Shown: one piece after another, positions 52,265 to 61,065 of the stretch
Layout of the letters: every line of letters starts with the position of its first letter
Position numbering within the stretch: the stretch's first letter is position 1
Origin: Bathynomus jamesi
Taxonomy: Eukaryota > Arthropoda > Malacostraca > Isopoda > Cirolanidae
Reading direction: 5' to 3'
NCBI GenBank assembly: GCA_023014485.1
Contig: JAJOZX010009067.1
Location: 102,501-166,500, forward strand
Length of the DNA stretch: 64,000 bases
Made by a program: the position numbers and the translations under genes
The notes under the pieces: generated by a model
The model's database searches: none
The model's input: the letters and a program-made list of their open reading frames with translations, nothing else
What the model was told of the DNA's origin: nothing

Positions 52265-52340
52265 GAAGTACCACCTGGGAATCGAACCCGGGATCTTCCG
52301 ATTGCCGGTCAGACGCGATAACCACTACACCATGGACTTC
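52265..52340 (-). tRNA. tRNA-like pseudogene, Ala(GGC)-type anticodon loop
   Basis: On the minus strand the A box is TGGTGTAGTGGTTATC. The anticodon arm is TCTGA-CCGGCAA-TCGGA (loop positions 34-36 GGC) and the B box GGTTCGATTCC is perfect. The acceptor strands pair poorly, and position 33 is C rather than the near-universal T, so a pseudogene or SINE head is likelier than a working gene. It lies between two identical 92-bp repeats. Confidence 0.6.
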
Positions 52341-52426
52341 ACTCTTCCAAATGCCGTAATTCCTCTACATACTCGCAGAAACCAATGCCCCAAGGGGGCA
52401 CCTCCCGCATGCCGTAACATTATATA

Positions 52427-52518
52427 CATTCAACTGCAAAGAACACGCAGTATAAATAACGTAAAGAACGACGCTTGTATAGGAGATATTCCGCGCAAGA
52501 CGAGAAAGAGAAAACAAC
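52427..52518 (+). repeat. 92-bp direct repeat, copy 2
   Basis: Appears identical to 52161-52252. It is preceded by TATATA as is the first copy, and followed immediately by a truncated mariner-like element. Confidence 0.95.
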
Positions 52519-52735
52519 TCTGTGTTATTAGCTCGCGGTCTGGATGCAGTCTGTTAAATTCAGCAGCGGCCTCTCTTTGACTCCGAATTCCTATGAGTAG
52601 AATTATCTGGATTCGTTCTTCCTTGCTCACAGACATTATGGCCTGTAGAAAGAGAAAAATATGAATTATGGTTCGTAGAAATAGAAAAATATGAATTTCT
52701 CCTATGATGCCGGACTTATGGGACACCCTGTATAT
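52519..52735 (-). pseudogene. Truncated mariner-like element: HTH fragment and one terminal repeat
   Basis: The right end CCGGACTTATGGGACACCCTG precedes TA. The minus strand then has MSVSKEERIQIILLIGIRSQ followed by REAAAEFNRLHPDREL, the first half of the mariner-like HTH domain. It is cut off at the 92-bp repeat. The same N-terminal design is seen in the ORF at 12784. Confidence 0.75.
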
Positions 52736-52819
52736 TAAAACCGTTATTTCACCATTTTATATTTGAAGCAATAACTTTCACTCAGTTGTAAGAAATTACG
52801 AAAAGATAATTCCGCTACC

Positions 52820-53190
52820 AATAGACTATAGCTGGGTAAGGCTATACTAGGCCCAGATTACCCCAGATTCACAGTGGTTTCAGTAGGATAAAGCACCTCC
52901 ACACCGTTTGTGAAACTCTCAACTTTTTGAGGAAACATTTTTCCGGGCAACTAATCTCCTTTCATGGACCACTGAAATCACCTCCACATATTCATCTGAC
53001 CTCACCCCCTGACTTTTGTTTGTGGGGTTTCATAAAAGACAGGATCTATTCTACCAAGCCTAAGACACTTGAATACCTAAAGACCAGAGTGTATGAGGTA
53101 ACATAAGGAGGAGATTGTAGGCAGCAATCAACCAGGGAAGTACTCTGGAGAGAACGTTAGGCAGGAGACGGGAAGTGTTGGAACTCCCGT
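52820..53190 (+). pseudogene. Mariner-like transposase C-terminal relic
   Basis: Across frames the plus strand reads WFQ-DKAPPH, FEETFFRATNLLS, then PDFCLWGFIKDRIYSTKPKT and LEYLKTRVYEVT. This matches the region from the second catalytic Asp to the C-terminal helices of mariner-like transposases. The expected Asp in the first block and the third Asp are hard to confirm because of indels. No terminal repeats were identified. Confidence 0.6.
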
Positions 53191-53776
53191 TTTTCCCGTC
53201 ACTCTCTTCCTTAACTGATCTTTTTCCGTGTCTCCTCTACGTTGTGAGCAGTCCAGCATGCTCTCAAACACACGCTTCTCCCTCTATTCCTCACTACACA
53301 TACGTGCATTTTACGACCTGCACATTCTTTTAAAAATTTTAAAAATAAAATGGTATAGTTTTTAACAGCCTCGGAAACCTCGATTTCGACTCTCTCCTTT
53401 TCCTTTTATGGGGGGGGGGAGAGGGAGTGCATCTTTGTGGGCATTCACCCGTGACTCCTCCTTTTTGCATAAAAAAAATCAACAATACCTCAGCTGAGCT
53501 ATTTCCAAAAATTATGTCAAACATTCGTGTGAGATTGAATACTGTGTTAAAAAGAATGGCGATTACACTGAACATGTTTAATTAAAGTTAATAAACTAAC
53601 AAGTTTTGTGTACCTAATGCGTTTGTCTTTATGGCTAGATTCCTTTTTCAGCTTAAAACATTTATTTAGAAATAAGGACATTTTGGGGGGCACACCTGGT
53701 ATATATATATATATATACTGTGCCCCAACTATTTATCTTTGAATTCAAATTTAAGTTTCTAAGACAGTATTTTATA
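53191..53776. other. No gene recognised
   Basis: A polypyrimidine/G-run region near 53400 and a short (TA)n at 53699-53717; otherwise featureless. The last bases TATA form the left target duplication of the Gypsy element. Confidence 0.55.
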
Positions 53777-54240
53777 TGTTGGTTTACGTCGTCGTCGTTG
53801 GCCTAGGCAAGCTACGGCTTGGGACCGTAGCGCATCTATCCGGTATAGGTTAACCTGGATGATGTAGCCATAAGCACTGCCGCTAGTTAAGTGCCAACCA
53901 GTGATTATCTCACTAGCCGTATTGAGTCCGTTAGGCGAAACTGCGACAGTACCAAAGGTGGAAAATATAACCCTTGGTTTTCTATTATTCATTTGTAAAA
54001 TGGACATGGTATTAGATTAAAATAAATATTTGAATATAAATAATTAACTGACAATTGTGATATATAATTAATTATGTTTACATACAATAAAATAATATAG
54101 TATACATAAAATTAGTATTAATGTGGTTCACAATTGAATTATAATGGGGTAACTAATTTAAAATGAATTTATACTATTCCGAAATTCAAGACGGTAAAAT
54201 TAACATTTATCTTGAAACTAAAATAAGAGTATTCACTACA
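53777..54240 (-). repeat. Gypsy 3' LTR (464 bp)
   Basis: On the minus strand it begins TGTAGTGAATACTC and ends CCAACA. It has the same sequence as the other LTR except for six extra single bases, all here. A purine-rich GGTGGGGGAGTG lies immediately upstream as the polypurine tract. Confidence 0.96.
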
Positions 54241-54263
54241 CACTCCCCCACCAGAGAGGAAGT

Positions 54264-55393
54264 TCAAAGAGTTCCGAACGACACAGATTTCCTCTGGACC
54301 TTTTTGGTAGCTACATGTACCTCGCTTAAGGTTGATTCCAAAAACGCAGGCTTAAGGCGATCGATAGAAACCTTGTCGACCTTGGAACCGCGCTGGATGA
54401 GAAATGATTTGCGCGTACGTCGGAGAACTTCATAGGGTCCGTCATATGGACATTGGAGAGGCCGTTTTGGGACAGGTACACGAACGAAAACGTGGGTGCA
54501 AGATTGGAGGGCTGGGGAAACAAAGATGTTCTGTTGGCTAGTCAATCGAGGGGGAACAGGCTGAAGGGACTGCATGTGAGAGGAAAGTGTTTGAGCGAAT
54601 TCCGTAGGATCGCATGACTTATCCCCTGCAGTGAAGTAGCCACCTGGTAGCCGCAGTGTTGTTCCATAGACTAGTTCAGCCGCTGTAGTCTTCAGATCAC
54701 TCTTAAATGCAGAGCGAATACCAAGCAACACGAGTGGAAGCTTATCCATCCAATGGGAGTCTTCGTGACACACAAGGGATGACTTCAGCTGGCGATGGAA
54801 GCGTTCGACGAGGCCGTTAGCTTGCGGATGATACGCACAGGTATGCGCATGTACTGTACCCAACAAGCTGGTAAACTTCTTCCAAAGCGAAGACTCAAAT
54901 TGGCGACCTTGGTCAGTGATGACTTTTGTCGGCAATCCAAATCTTGATACCCATCCATGAAGAAAGGCTCTTGCAACAGTGTCCGCTTGGATATCAGGAA
55001 GTGGGATGGCTTCAGGCCATCTGGAAAAGCGGTCGAGACAGGTGAGCAAATAACGTTGGCCTTGAATCACTGGAAGAGGGCCAACAATGTCTACATGAAT
55101 TACCTCAAATCGCTGGGATGGGGGCGGAAATGCGTCAAAGGGGGACCTGGTGTGCCTTTGGACTTTGGCACGCTGGCAGGCAAGGCACGTTTTGGTCCAA
55201 TGTTTGACATCCTTCCGCATCGAGGGCCAAACAAGCGAGAGGTAACCAGGTGTTGCGAAGCACGGATACCAGGATGGGAGGGCTTATGAAGATCCATGAA
55301 GACTGCTTTTCTGTGACATGGAGGGACATAAGGGCGAATAGCAGCTGTTGATACGTCGCAATAGAGGGGCACAGACAATCCTGGCATACTCAT
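54264..55393 (-). pseudogene. Gypsy pol: integrase region
   Basis: The zinc-binding part shows CLACQRAKVQRH near the N-terminus. The catalytic core has Asp in VIHVDIVGPLP, Asp in KVITDQGRQFES and Glu in HPQANGLVERFHRQLKSSL, the DDE triad of retroviral-type integrases. A C-terminal region rich in basic residues (RVPVPKRPLQCPYDGPYEVL) follows. The frame is open for 318 codons from 55220. The preceding zinc-finger segment is in another frame, probably through an indel. The product would insert the cDNA into host DNA. It ends close to the polypurine tract, so no further gene lies downstream. Confidence 0.92.
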
Positions 55394-56984
55394 TTCTTGA
55401 GGGAAAGTGAGTGAGTGGAGTCTTCTCTGAGCAGGTCTTGTAGTTCCGTATCCTTATCTTGATCCTGTGCAATAGCATTCCACAGTGTAGAGCTGAGGGT
55501 AACAGAAGTAATCTCTATTCTTGAAAGTGCATCCGCTGGAGTGTTCAAGACACCTTTGATGTGGCGGATATCTGTGGTAAATTGCGAGATATAATCGAGT
55601 TGCCTGATGACTCTGGGAGAGTGGTTACAGCTGTTTTTATTGAAGACAGTGACCAAAGGTTTGTGGTCGGTAAAAACACAAAAATCTCGGCCTTCAAGGA
55701 AATGTTGAAAATGCTTCACGTTTAAGTAAATAGCAAGAAGTTCACGTCCGAAAGCACTATAATGCGTTTGGGCTGGCTGCAGCTTTTTCGAGTAAAACGC
55801 GATGGGTGCTTGTTGACCGTTAATGGTTTGTTCCAACACCCCACCGATCGCAACATCTGAGGCATCGACCGTCAGAGTTAGGGGGGCATCACTGATAGGA
55901 AATGACAAAGACAATGCACTATTGATAGCATTTTTGGCATTGTCGAACGCCTGTAAACTATCGCTACACCATACCAATTTCGTTACCTTGCGTTTGTGTG
56001 TGATCATAGCGTGTAGAGGAGCAAGAACACTGGCACAGTTTTTAATGAACTTGTGGTAATAATTTACCAAACCTAGAAACCGCCGTAACTCACGCTGATT
56101 ATTTGGCATAGGGTAATTTTTTATCACTTCACACTTGTCCTGAAGGGGGGTAATTCCGTGCTGCGAAATCGTGTGACCAAGAAATTCCAAGGTTGGCTGT
56201 GCAAAAACCACTTAGATGCATTAATAGTAACACCGTATTGTTCTAAGCGTTGAAAGAGGAGTGAAAGATGTTCCTTATGTTCCTCTTCCGTTGAGCTGGC
56301 CACAAGCAAATCATCGATGTAGGCATAAACAAAGTCTAAGCCTCTGGTGACCTCATCTATAAACCTCTGAAAGGTTTGCGCAGCATTCCGTAGCCCGAAC
56401 GGCATCTTCAAAAATTCGAATAACCCAAATGGTGTACAAACTGCAGTCTTGGGAATATCCGAAGGCTCTACGGGAATGTGGTGGAAAGCCTTAACGAGAT
56501 CTATTTTACTGAAGATAGATTTGCCGTGGAGAAGAGAAGTAAAGTCTTGGACATTTGGTACCGGATATCGGTCCGGGATGGTTGTCGAATTCAAAAACCG
56601 GTAATCCCCACATGGTCTCCAGTCTCCTGACTTCTTCTGGACCAGGTGTAGGGGAGAGGACCAACTGCTTTTGGAAGGTCTTATTATCCCAAGATCCAGC
56701 ATAAGCTGGAATTCCGATTTGGCAGCTTTCAGTTTTGTCCGGGCAAGACGTCTGGGTTTTGCAAACACAGGGGGACCTTTTGTTGTAATGTGATGGGTAA
56801 TGGTGTGCTTAATGGTATCACCCATCTGCATCGGTTGAAGAATTCCTGGATATCGCTGGAAAAGGCACTGGTACATGGAATTAGGGGAACGAGGGAAAGT
56901 GCAGAGTTCGAGGCGTCCGGAAGGGCAACCTGTTTGGCAAGAACAGAAGCAGTGTGGCCTGGTCGCATAAGCGTCGCTTGTCAA
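55390..56984 (-). pseudogene. Gypsy pol: reverse transcriptase and RNase H
   Basis: RT blocks in order are [48 protein letters not shown] (motif A Asp), [18 protein letters not shown] (motif B) and [13 protein letters not shown] (motif C, YIDD). RNase H has LTVDASDVAIGGVLEQ, YSAFGRELLAIYLNVKHFQH and FTDHKPL. The frame breaks once near 56150-56210, where two open stretches overlap, consistent with one indel. All key acidic residues are visible. Together with the protease and integrase it would form one polyprotein. Confidence 0.93.
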
Positions 56985-57089
56985 GATCCACCAGGAGTTT
57001 GAAATGCTGGAGGAAGTCAGCGCCGATTATGGGATGCCGCACTTGAGCACAGATGAAAATCCACTTGAAGGATCGGTGAAGGCCCAAGT

Positions 57090-57335
57090 TTAGTTCACGC
57101 GACTGAGTACCGTACGTGGGTATGCGTGAACCGTTAGCAGCGTATAGAGGCGGAGATTCCGAGTGCGTATGACCAGATTTTTGAGGAATACACTGACTGA
57201 CGCTCCGGTATCAACCAAGAAATTGACACCAGAGTTCCTGTCCTTTATGAATAACAGGTTGGCAGTGCGAGTACTAGACGCCATTAGGACTCGCTGCTGG
57301 GGTTTTCCGACGAAAAATTGCAAGGGGAGATGCAC
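57090..57335 (-). pseudogene. Gypsy pol: aspartic protease
   Basis: The active-site motif FLVDTGASVSVF is clear, preceded by RTANLLFIKDRNSG as the first strand. The flap and IIGADFL (a substrate-pocket motif) fall in a different frame near 57040, implying a single-base indel. The enzyme matures the gag-pol polyprotein. It directly follows the gag Cys-rich end with a short overlap. Confidence 0.85.
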
Positions 57336-58044
57336 TTCCTAGCCTTCTTTCCAATTTCGAGTGGTAGAAGCAGATCTTCCCGGAACTCGAACGATGCCTC
57401 TTCGTAAATCTTGACCGAGAATGGCTTCTTTGCCGTTGATTTTGTAGCAGAGAACAAACGTGGTTGAGTTTGTTGACTTAACTCTTTCACTTTCAACTCC
57501 AGTTCCGATTGTGTGTTCACGTTGTTGACCGGAGCTGTGTCAATCTCCACTACTTTGTCGGCAGTTTCTGCTAGTTTATCAACTGAGTAGCAGGATCCAT
57601 AGTGGCCAAGACACGCTGAGCTGATGGAGGAAGTTTCTGCAAGAACAACTGTCTAAAGATGTCCTTATCGAGGGTTTGTGCGCGTTCGCCTAGAGCGCAC
57701 TGCATAGCCCTCAGCATTTGAGTGGGCTTACGGTCTCCAAGTTCTTCTTTTGAGATTAACTGATGTAGTTTCTCACGCTCGGACAGTGGTGCGGCACAGG
57801 ATGGCAGACTTCAGATCGTTGTACGGGTCCTCACTCGTGGAAGTAGATACGATGACGTCACGGACTTCAGAGATGATGCTCGCTGGTAGAGAGGACAAAA
57901 CATGATCGTATTTTGTCCTGCTAGCGGTGATCCTTCCCAAGTTGAATTGTGATTCCACTTGGTGGAACCAAATAATGGATCACCCGGCCAGAAGACGGGG
58001 AGCTTTACGCTCAAGTGGGAGATGGCACCAGCGTCGTCAGGCAT
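57284..58044 (-). pseudogene. Gypsy gag
   Basis: Minus-strand frames contain VKLPVFWPGDPLF, then WNHNSTWEG / ESQFNLGRITASRTKYDHVL and SLPASIISEVRDVI (capsid-like helices), QLFLQKLPPSAQRVLA, and a late KKARKCISPCNFSSENP (a degenerate Cys cluster in place of a CCHC knuckle). This gag type, with WPxDPxxWF near the start and K(A/R)xKCxxPC at the end, is common in arthropod Gypsy elements. Frameshifts occur near 57960, 57770 and 57560. No canonical CCHC knuckle was seen. Confidence 0.75.
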
Positions 58045-58139
58045 CTTCTCCTATGCTTGCTGACGTACAAGCAAGACGACAAGTTACCAACGAAGGAGTG
58101 GAGGTTGAGACGAGCGCAGGCACAGAGCGCACGGGCAGG

Positions 58140-58372
58140 GGTGAGGGGCAGAGGGCACGAGCGACATTACAGTCTGGTCCTAGTCGCTCGGGTGAAGGGG
58201 GTGATGGGCACGAACGACGTTACAGTCTGGTCCTAGTCGCTCGGGTGAAGGGGGTGTGGGCACGAACGACGTTACAGTCTAGTCCTAGTCGTTCGGGTGA
58301 AGGGGGTGATGGGCACGAACGACATTACAGTCTAGTCCTAGTCGTTCGGGTAGAAGGGGTAATCCAGCTCCG
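58140..58372 (-). repeat. Minisatellite in the Gypsy leader (about 52 bp x 4)
   Basis: Four units built on GGGCACGAACGACATTACAG plus CCTAGTCGTTCGGGTGAAGG are separated by GGTGAT-type spacers. They lie between the primer-binding site and gag, that is, in the 5' untranslated leader. Confidence 0.93.
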
Positions 58373-58380
58373 GGTCACCA
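58364..58380 (-). promoter_or_regulatory. Gypsy primer-binding site
   Basis: On the minus strand, two bases after the 5' LTR, TGGTGACCCGGAGCTGG begins with the TGG expected opposite a tRNA CCA end. The priming tRNA was not identified. Confidence 0.7.
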
Positions 58381-58382
58381 AT

Positions 58383-58840
58383 TGTTGGTTTACGTCGTCG
58401 TCGTTGGCCTAGGCAAGCTACGGCTTGGGACCGTAGCGCATCTATCCGGTATAGGTTAACCTGGATGATGTAGCCATAAGCACTGCCGCTAGTTAAGTGC
58501 CAACCAGTGATTATCTCACTAGCCGTATTGAGTCCGTTAGGCGAAACTGCGACAGTACCAAGGTGGAAAATATAACCTTGGTTTTCTATTATTCATTTGT
58601 AAAATGGACATGGTATTAGATTAAATAAATATTTGAATATAAATAATTAACTGACAATTGTGATATATAATTAATTATGTTTACATACATAAAATATATA
58701 GTATACATAAAATTAGTATTAATGTGGTTCACAATTGAATTATAATGGGGTAACTAATTTAAATGAATTTATACTATTCCGAAATTCAAGACGGTAAAAT
58801 TAACATTTATCTTGAAACTAAAATAAGAGTATTCACTACA
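58383..58840 (-). repeat. Gypsy 5' LTR (458 bp)
   Basis: Identical to the 3' LTR apart from six single-base absences, all in or beside short runs. TG...CA termini. Confidence 0.96.
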
Positions 58841-58979
58841 TATACATAAATATTCTGCAGTCTTTGATAGCTAATTTTAAAAAAATTTTAATAATATTTT
58901 CTCTAATAAATCCTCTCTAATATCAATAGAAAAAGAAGCAAGATATATTAAATTCTCATATTAGTGTTCTCTTTCTTTA

Positions 58980-59410
58980 CGTTTTCGTTATGAATTAAGT
59001 AAACCTTTAAGAATTTATTATCCTCAAATTAATTTCAGATTTGATCTTATTATTCCCTTGAAAATTTCGATTTTCTTAAAATTTAAAGATAGTATCCCAG
59101 AGAATATTTGTCCAAATATTATTTATCAGTACACTTGCCATAGCTGTAAGGCTATGTATATTGATAGTACGCAGCCCCAATTTCAGACTCGTTCATCCCA
59201 ACATTTGGATTTATCTATAAGAACAAACCTTCCCCTTCCTAATCCGTCTTACTCATTCAGTAGCAATCACAGTTTTAGCGTGATCATCAAAAATAAATTT
59301 GAAATTTTAACACGCGCCAATAACTCAAGAAAGTCAAGGATTTTAGAATCATTGTATATTTTAAAAATAAACTAACGATAAATAATAATAACTCCAATAT
59401 AACCAAGTAA
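58980..59410 (+). pseudogene. Penelope-like element, GIY-YIG endonuclease fragment
   Basis: The frame includes PENICPNIIYQYTCHSCKAM, YIDSTQPQFQTRSSQHL and ILTRANNSRKSRILESLYIL. Y-x-C-x2-C-x2-YI(G)xT, then QxxxRxxEH, is the GIY-YIG nuclease as found in Penelope-like retroelements. Here the Gly of YIGST is Asp and the Glu of the EH motif is Gln, so it is inactive. The reverse transcriptase part is missing upstream, where the Gypsy LTR begins 140 bp away. A 3' UTR with a GTCTTGGGTCACCGAAATAA segment follows near 59650. Confidence 0.75.
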
Positions 59411-60055
59411 TTTAATTTTCTTCCTATCCAAACAACCAACTAAAATAGCTATTAATTTTTATTCTGTTTTAATGAATCTTTTACTTTATATTTTAAATTG
59501 ATGTAATTTATATCTGGCTCTCAATTATCTAATCACTTTTTTAATTTTAATTGTTCTTAATTGCTATTTTCATCTATAATTTTTTAGTCTGTACTTTTGA
59601 TTAATTATATTATTTTAGATTCCCACCGACGATCATACAGTAAATGTCTTGGGTCACCGAAATAAATTTAAAAAATGTTCGCTACTGTGTTGATCCTTAC
59701 ATATGTATATATAAGAATAAATAGGAAAACCCCAACATTTATAATTTTTGTTTAATATACAGACGTTCTGGAAATAATTTTCCATCTTCAGTGCTTCTAA
59801 AAATTATAAAATATTAAAAAGGTAAAAGGTAGTACAAAATATTAAAGTAAAAAGATATTTGTGGAATGAAATCAACATTAAAATAGAATTAATGATAAAA
59901 ACTTACTTTATAAATCCTTGAGTATGTCTCAATAATAAATACTGGCACAGCGCCATAATACAAAAACTTTAAAACTTTAAAATATTTTAAAAAATTAAAA
60001 ACTGAAAAATTACAAAATTATAAAATTGATGTTATCCTGCGATTATTAAGATGAA
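59411..60055. other. AT-rich Penelope-related untranslated sequence
   Basis: GACGTTCTGGAAATAATTTT followed by CCATCTTCAGTGCTTC at 59763 resembles the conserved untranslated block next to Penelope ends. The rest is AT-rich without coding capacity. Confidence 0.45.
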
Positions 60056-60500
60056 AGCGGACCTGTAATCGTTTAGGGTGGGTTTAACTTTTAGAATGTG
60101 CAACGATTCTAAAATGTGGAGGTCAGTTAGTTGGTTGTTGGTTGTGGTGGTGTTTATTATTTGGAAAGAAGAGGGGTCAATCGGGTGATTTGTAGTGAGG
60201 CAGTGATCTCTTATAGGGGATTTCGAGGGTTTATTCAGAGGGCGTGAGGTACGGCTAGAAACTCCTCGATGCTCATCTATTTTGAGTTTGTATTGGCGGC
60301 AAGTGCTGTCGATGTGGTTCGTCTGTCAGCGAACGAACTTAAAAAGATAGACAGACGAGATGAGCATTTCTGGGAGTTTTTCTTCATAAGGAAACTAGGA
60401 TTTAATGGTATGGGTGTTTGCATAACTATATAACTAACCGACCTCCACATTTTAGAATCGTTACACATTCGAAAACCTAAACCCACCCTACACGATTACA
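60055..60500 (-). pseudogene. Second Penelope-like GIY-YIG fragment with inverted flank
   Basis: The minus strand reads SKSPIRDHCLTTNHPIDPSS, FQIINTTTTTNNQLTDLHIL and ESLHILKVKPTLND, the C-terminal part of a different Penelope subfamily. The sequence CTCCACATTTTAGAATCGTT near 60434 repeats, inverted, the block at about 60103-60122, so the fragment lies between two inverted copies of its own 3' coding end. Confidence 0.65.
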
Positions 60501-60508
60501 GTTCCGCT

Positions 60509-60516
60509 ATATATAT

Positions 60517-60558
<42 letters not shown>
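60509..60558. repeat. (TA)n microsatellite
   Basis: TA units abut the left tip of the next MITE. Confidence 0.95.
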
Positions 60559-60560
<2 letters not shown>

Positions 60561-60762
60561 GGGTGTTCTAAAATTACCTAGTAAACTTTTATGTGTCTGT
60601 CGATCAGTAGTCAGACGTTGTGAACAATGTATTCAAGTTGAAGGAAAACACCCACTTAAATTATTGTTGCTTTTTTATTTGAAATAAAATTCTTAAATAT
60701 CGTATAATTTTTAAGATATTGCGTTCATATAAAAGTTTACTAGGTAATTTTAGAATACCCTG
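60559..60762. mobile_element. 204-bp mariner-type MITE
   Basis: The left end CAGGGTGTTCTAAAATTACC and right end GGTAATTTTAGAATACCCTG are inverted, with pairing through AGTAAACTTTTAT. TA follows the right end. No coding content. Confidence 0.9.
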
Positions 60763-61065
60763 TAGATTGCTAGATAGATAGAGAGATAGATACGACTATT
60801 CGCTGTACCTACATCAATAACTAATTAGTAAAATAAAACGCTAATTTCCCGTTGGTAAATGTTATCCTAATTAATTGCGCTAATTCGTTTTTAAATTTAA
60901 AAACACCTTAACTGAATATGTCATTAACGCAGGTAATTGCAATGATTATGATAAGCAGTTCGGAATAGAAATTACATTTCACTGCTTCATAAAAAAGTGA
61001 AAATATTGAAACGAAAAGACTGCAATAGTTTGTGGCAAAAACTTATATATATATATATATATAAT
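60763..61065. other. No recognisable feature
   Basis: AT-rich sequence with a short (GATA)n near 60775 and (TA)n at 61044-61062. Confidence 0.55.

Larger units (their letters stand above)
53777..58840 (-). mobile_element. Gypsy LTR retrotransposon with TATA duplication
   Basis: Two LTRs (53777-54240, 58383-58840) flank gag and pol on the minus strand. TATA lies on both sides (53773-53776, 58841-58844). Minus-strand order is 5' LTR, primer site, minisatellite leader, gag, protease, RT, RNase H, integrase, polypurine tract, 3' LTR. RT before integrase places it in Gypsy (Metaviridae-type). There is no room for an envelope gene between integrase and the 3' LTR. Confidence 0.96.

Noticed and set aside
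52265..52340. Functional tRNA-Ala gene
   Set aside because: The acceptor stem does not pair and position 33 is C rather than T, so a pseudogene or SINE head is preferred.
54241..54264. Envelope gene downstream of the Gypsy integrase
   Set aside because: Only a few tens of bases separate the integrase end from the polypurine tract and LTR.
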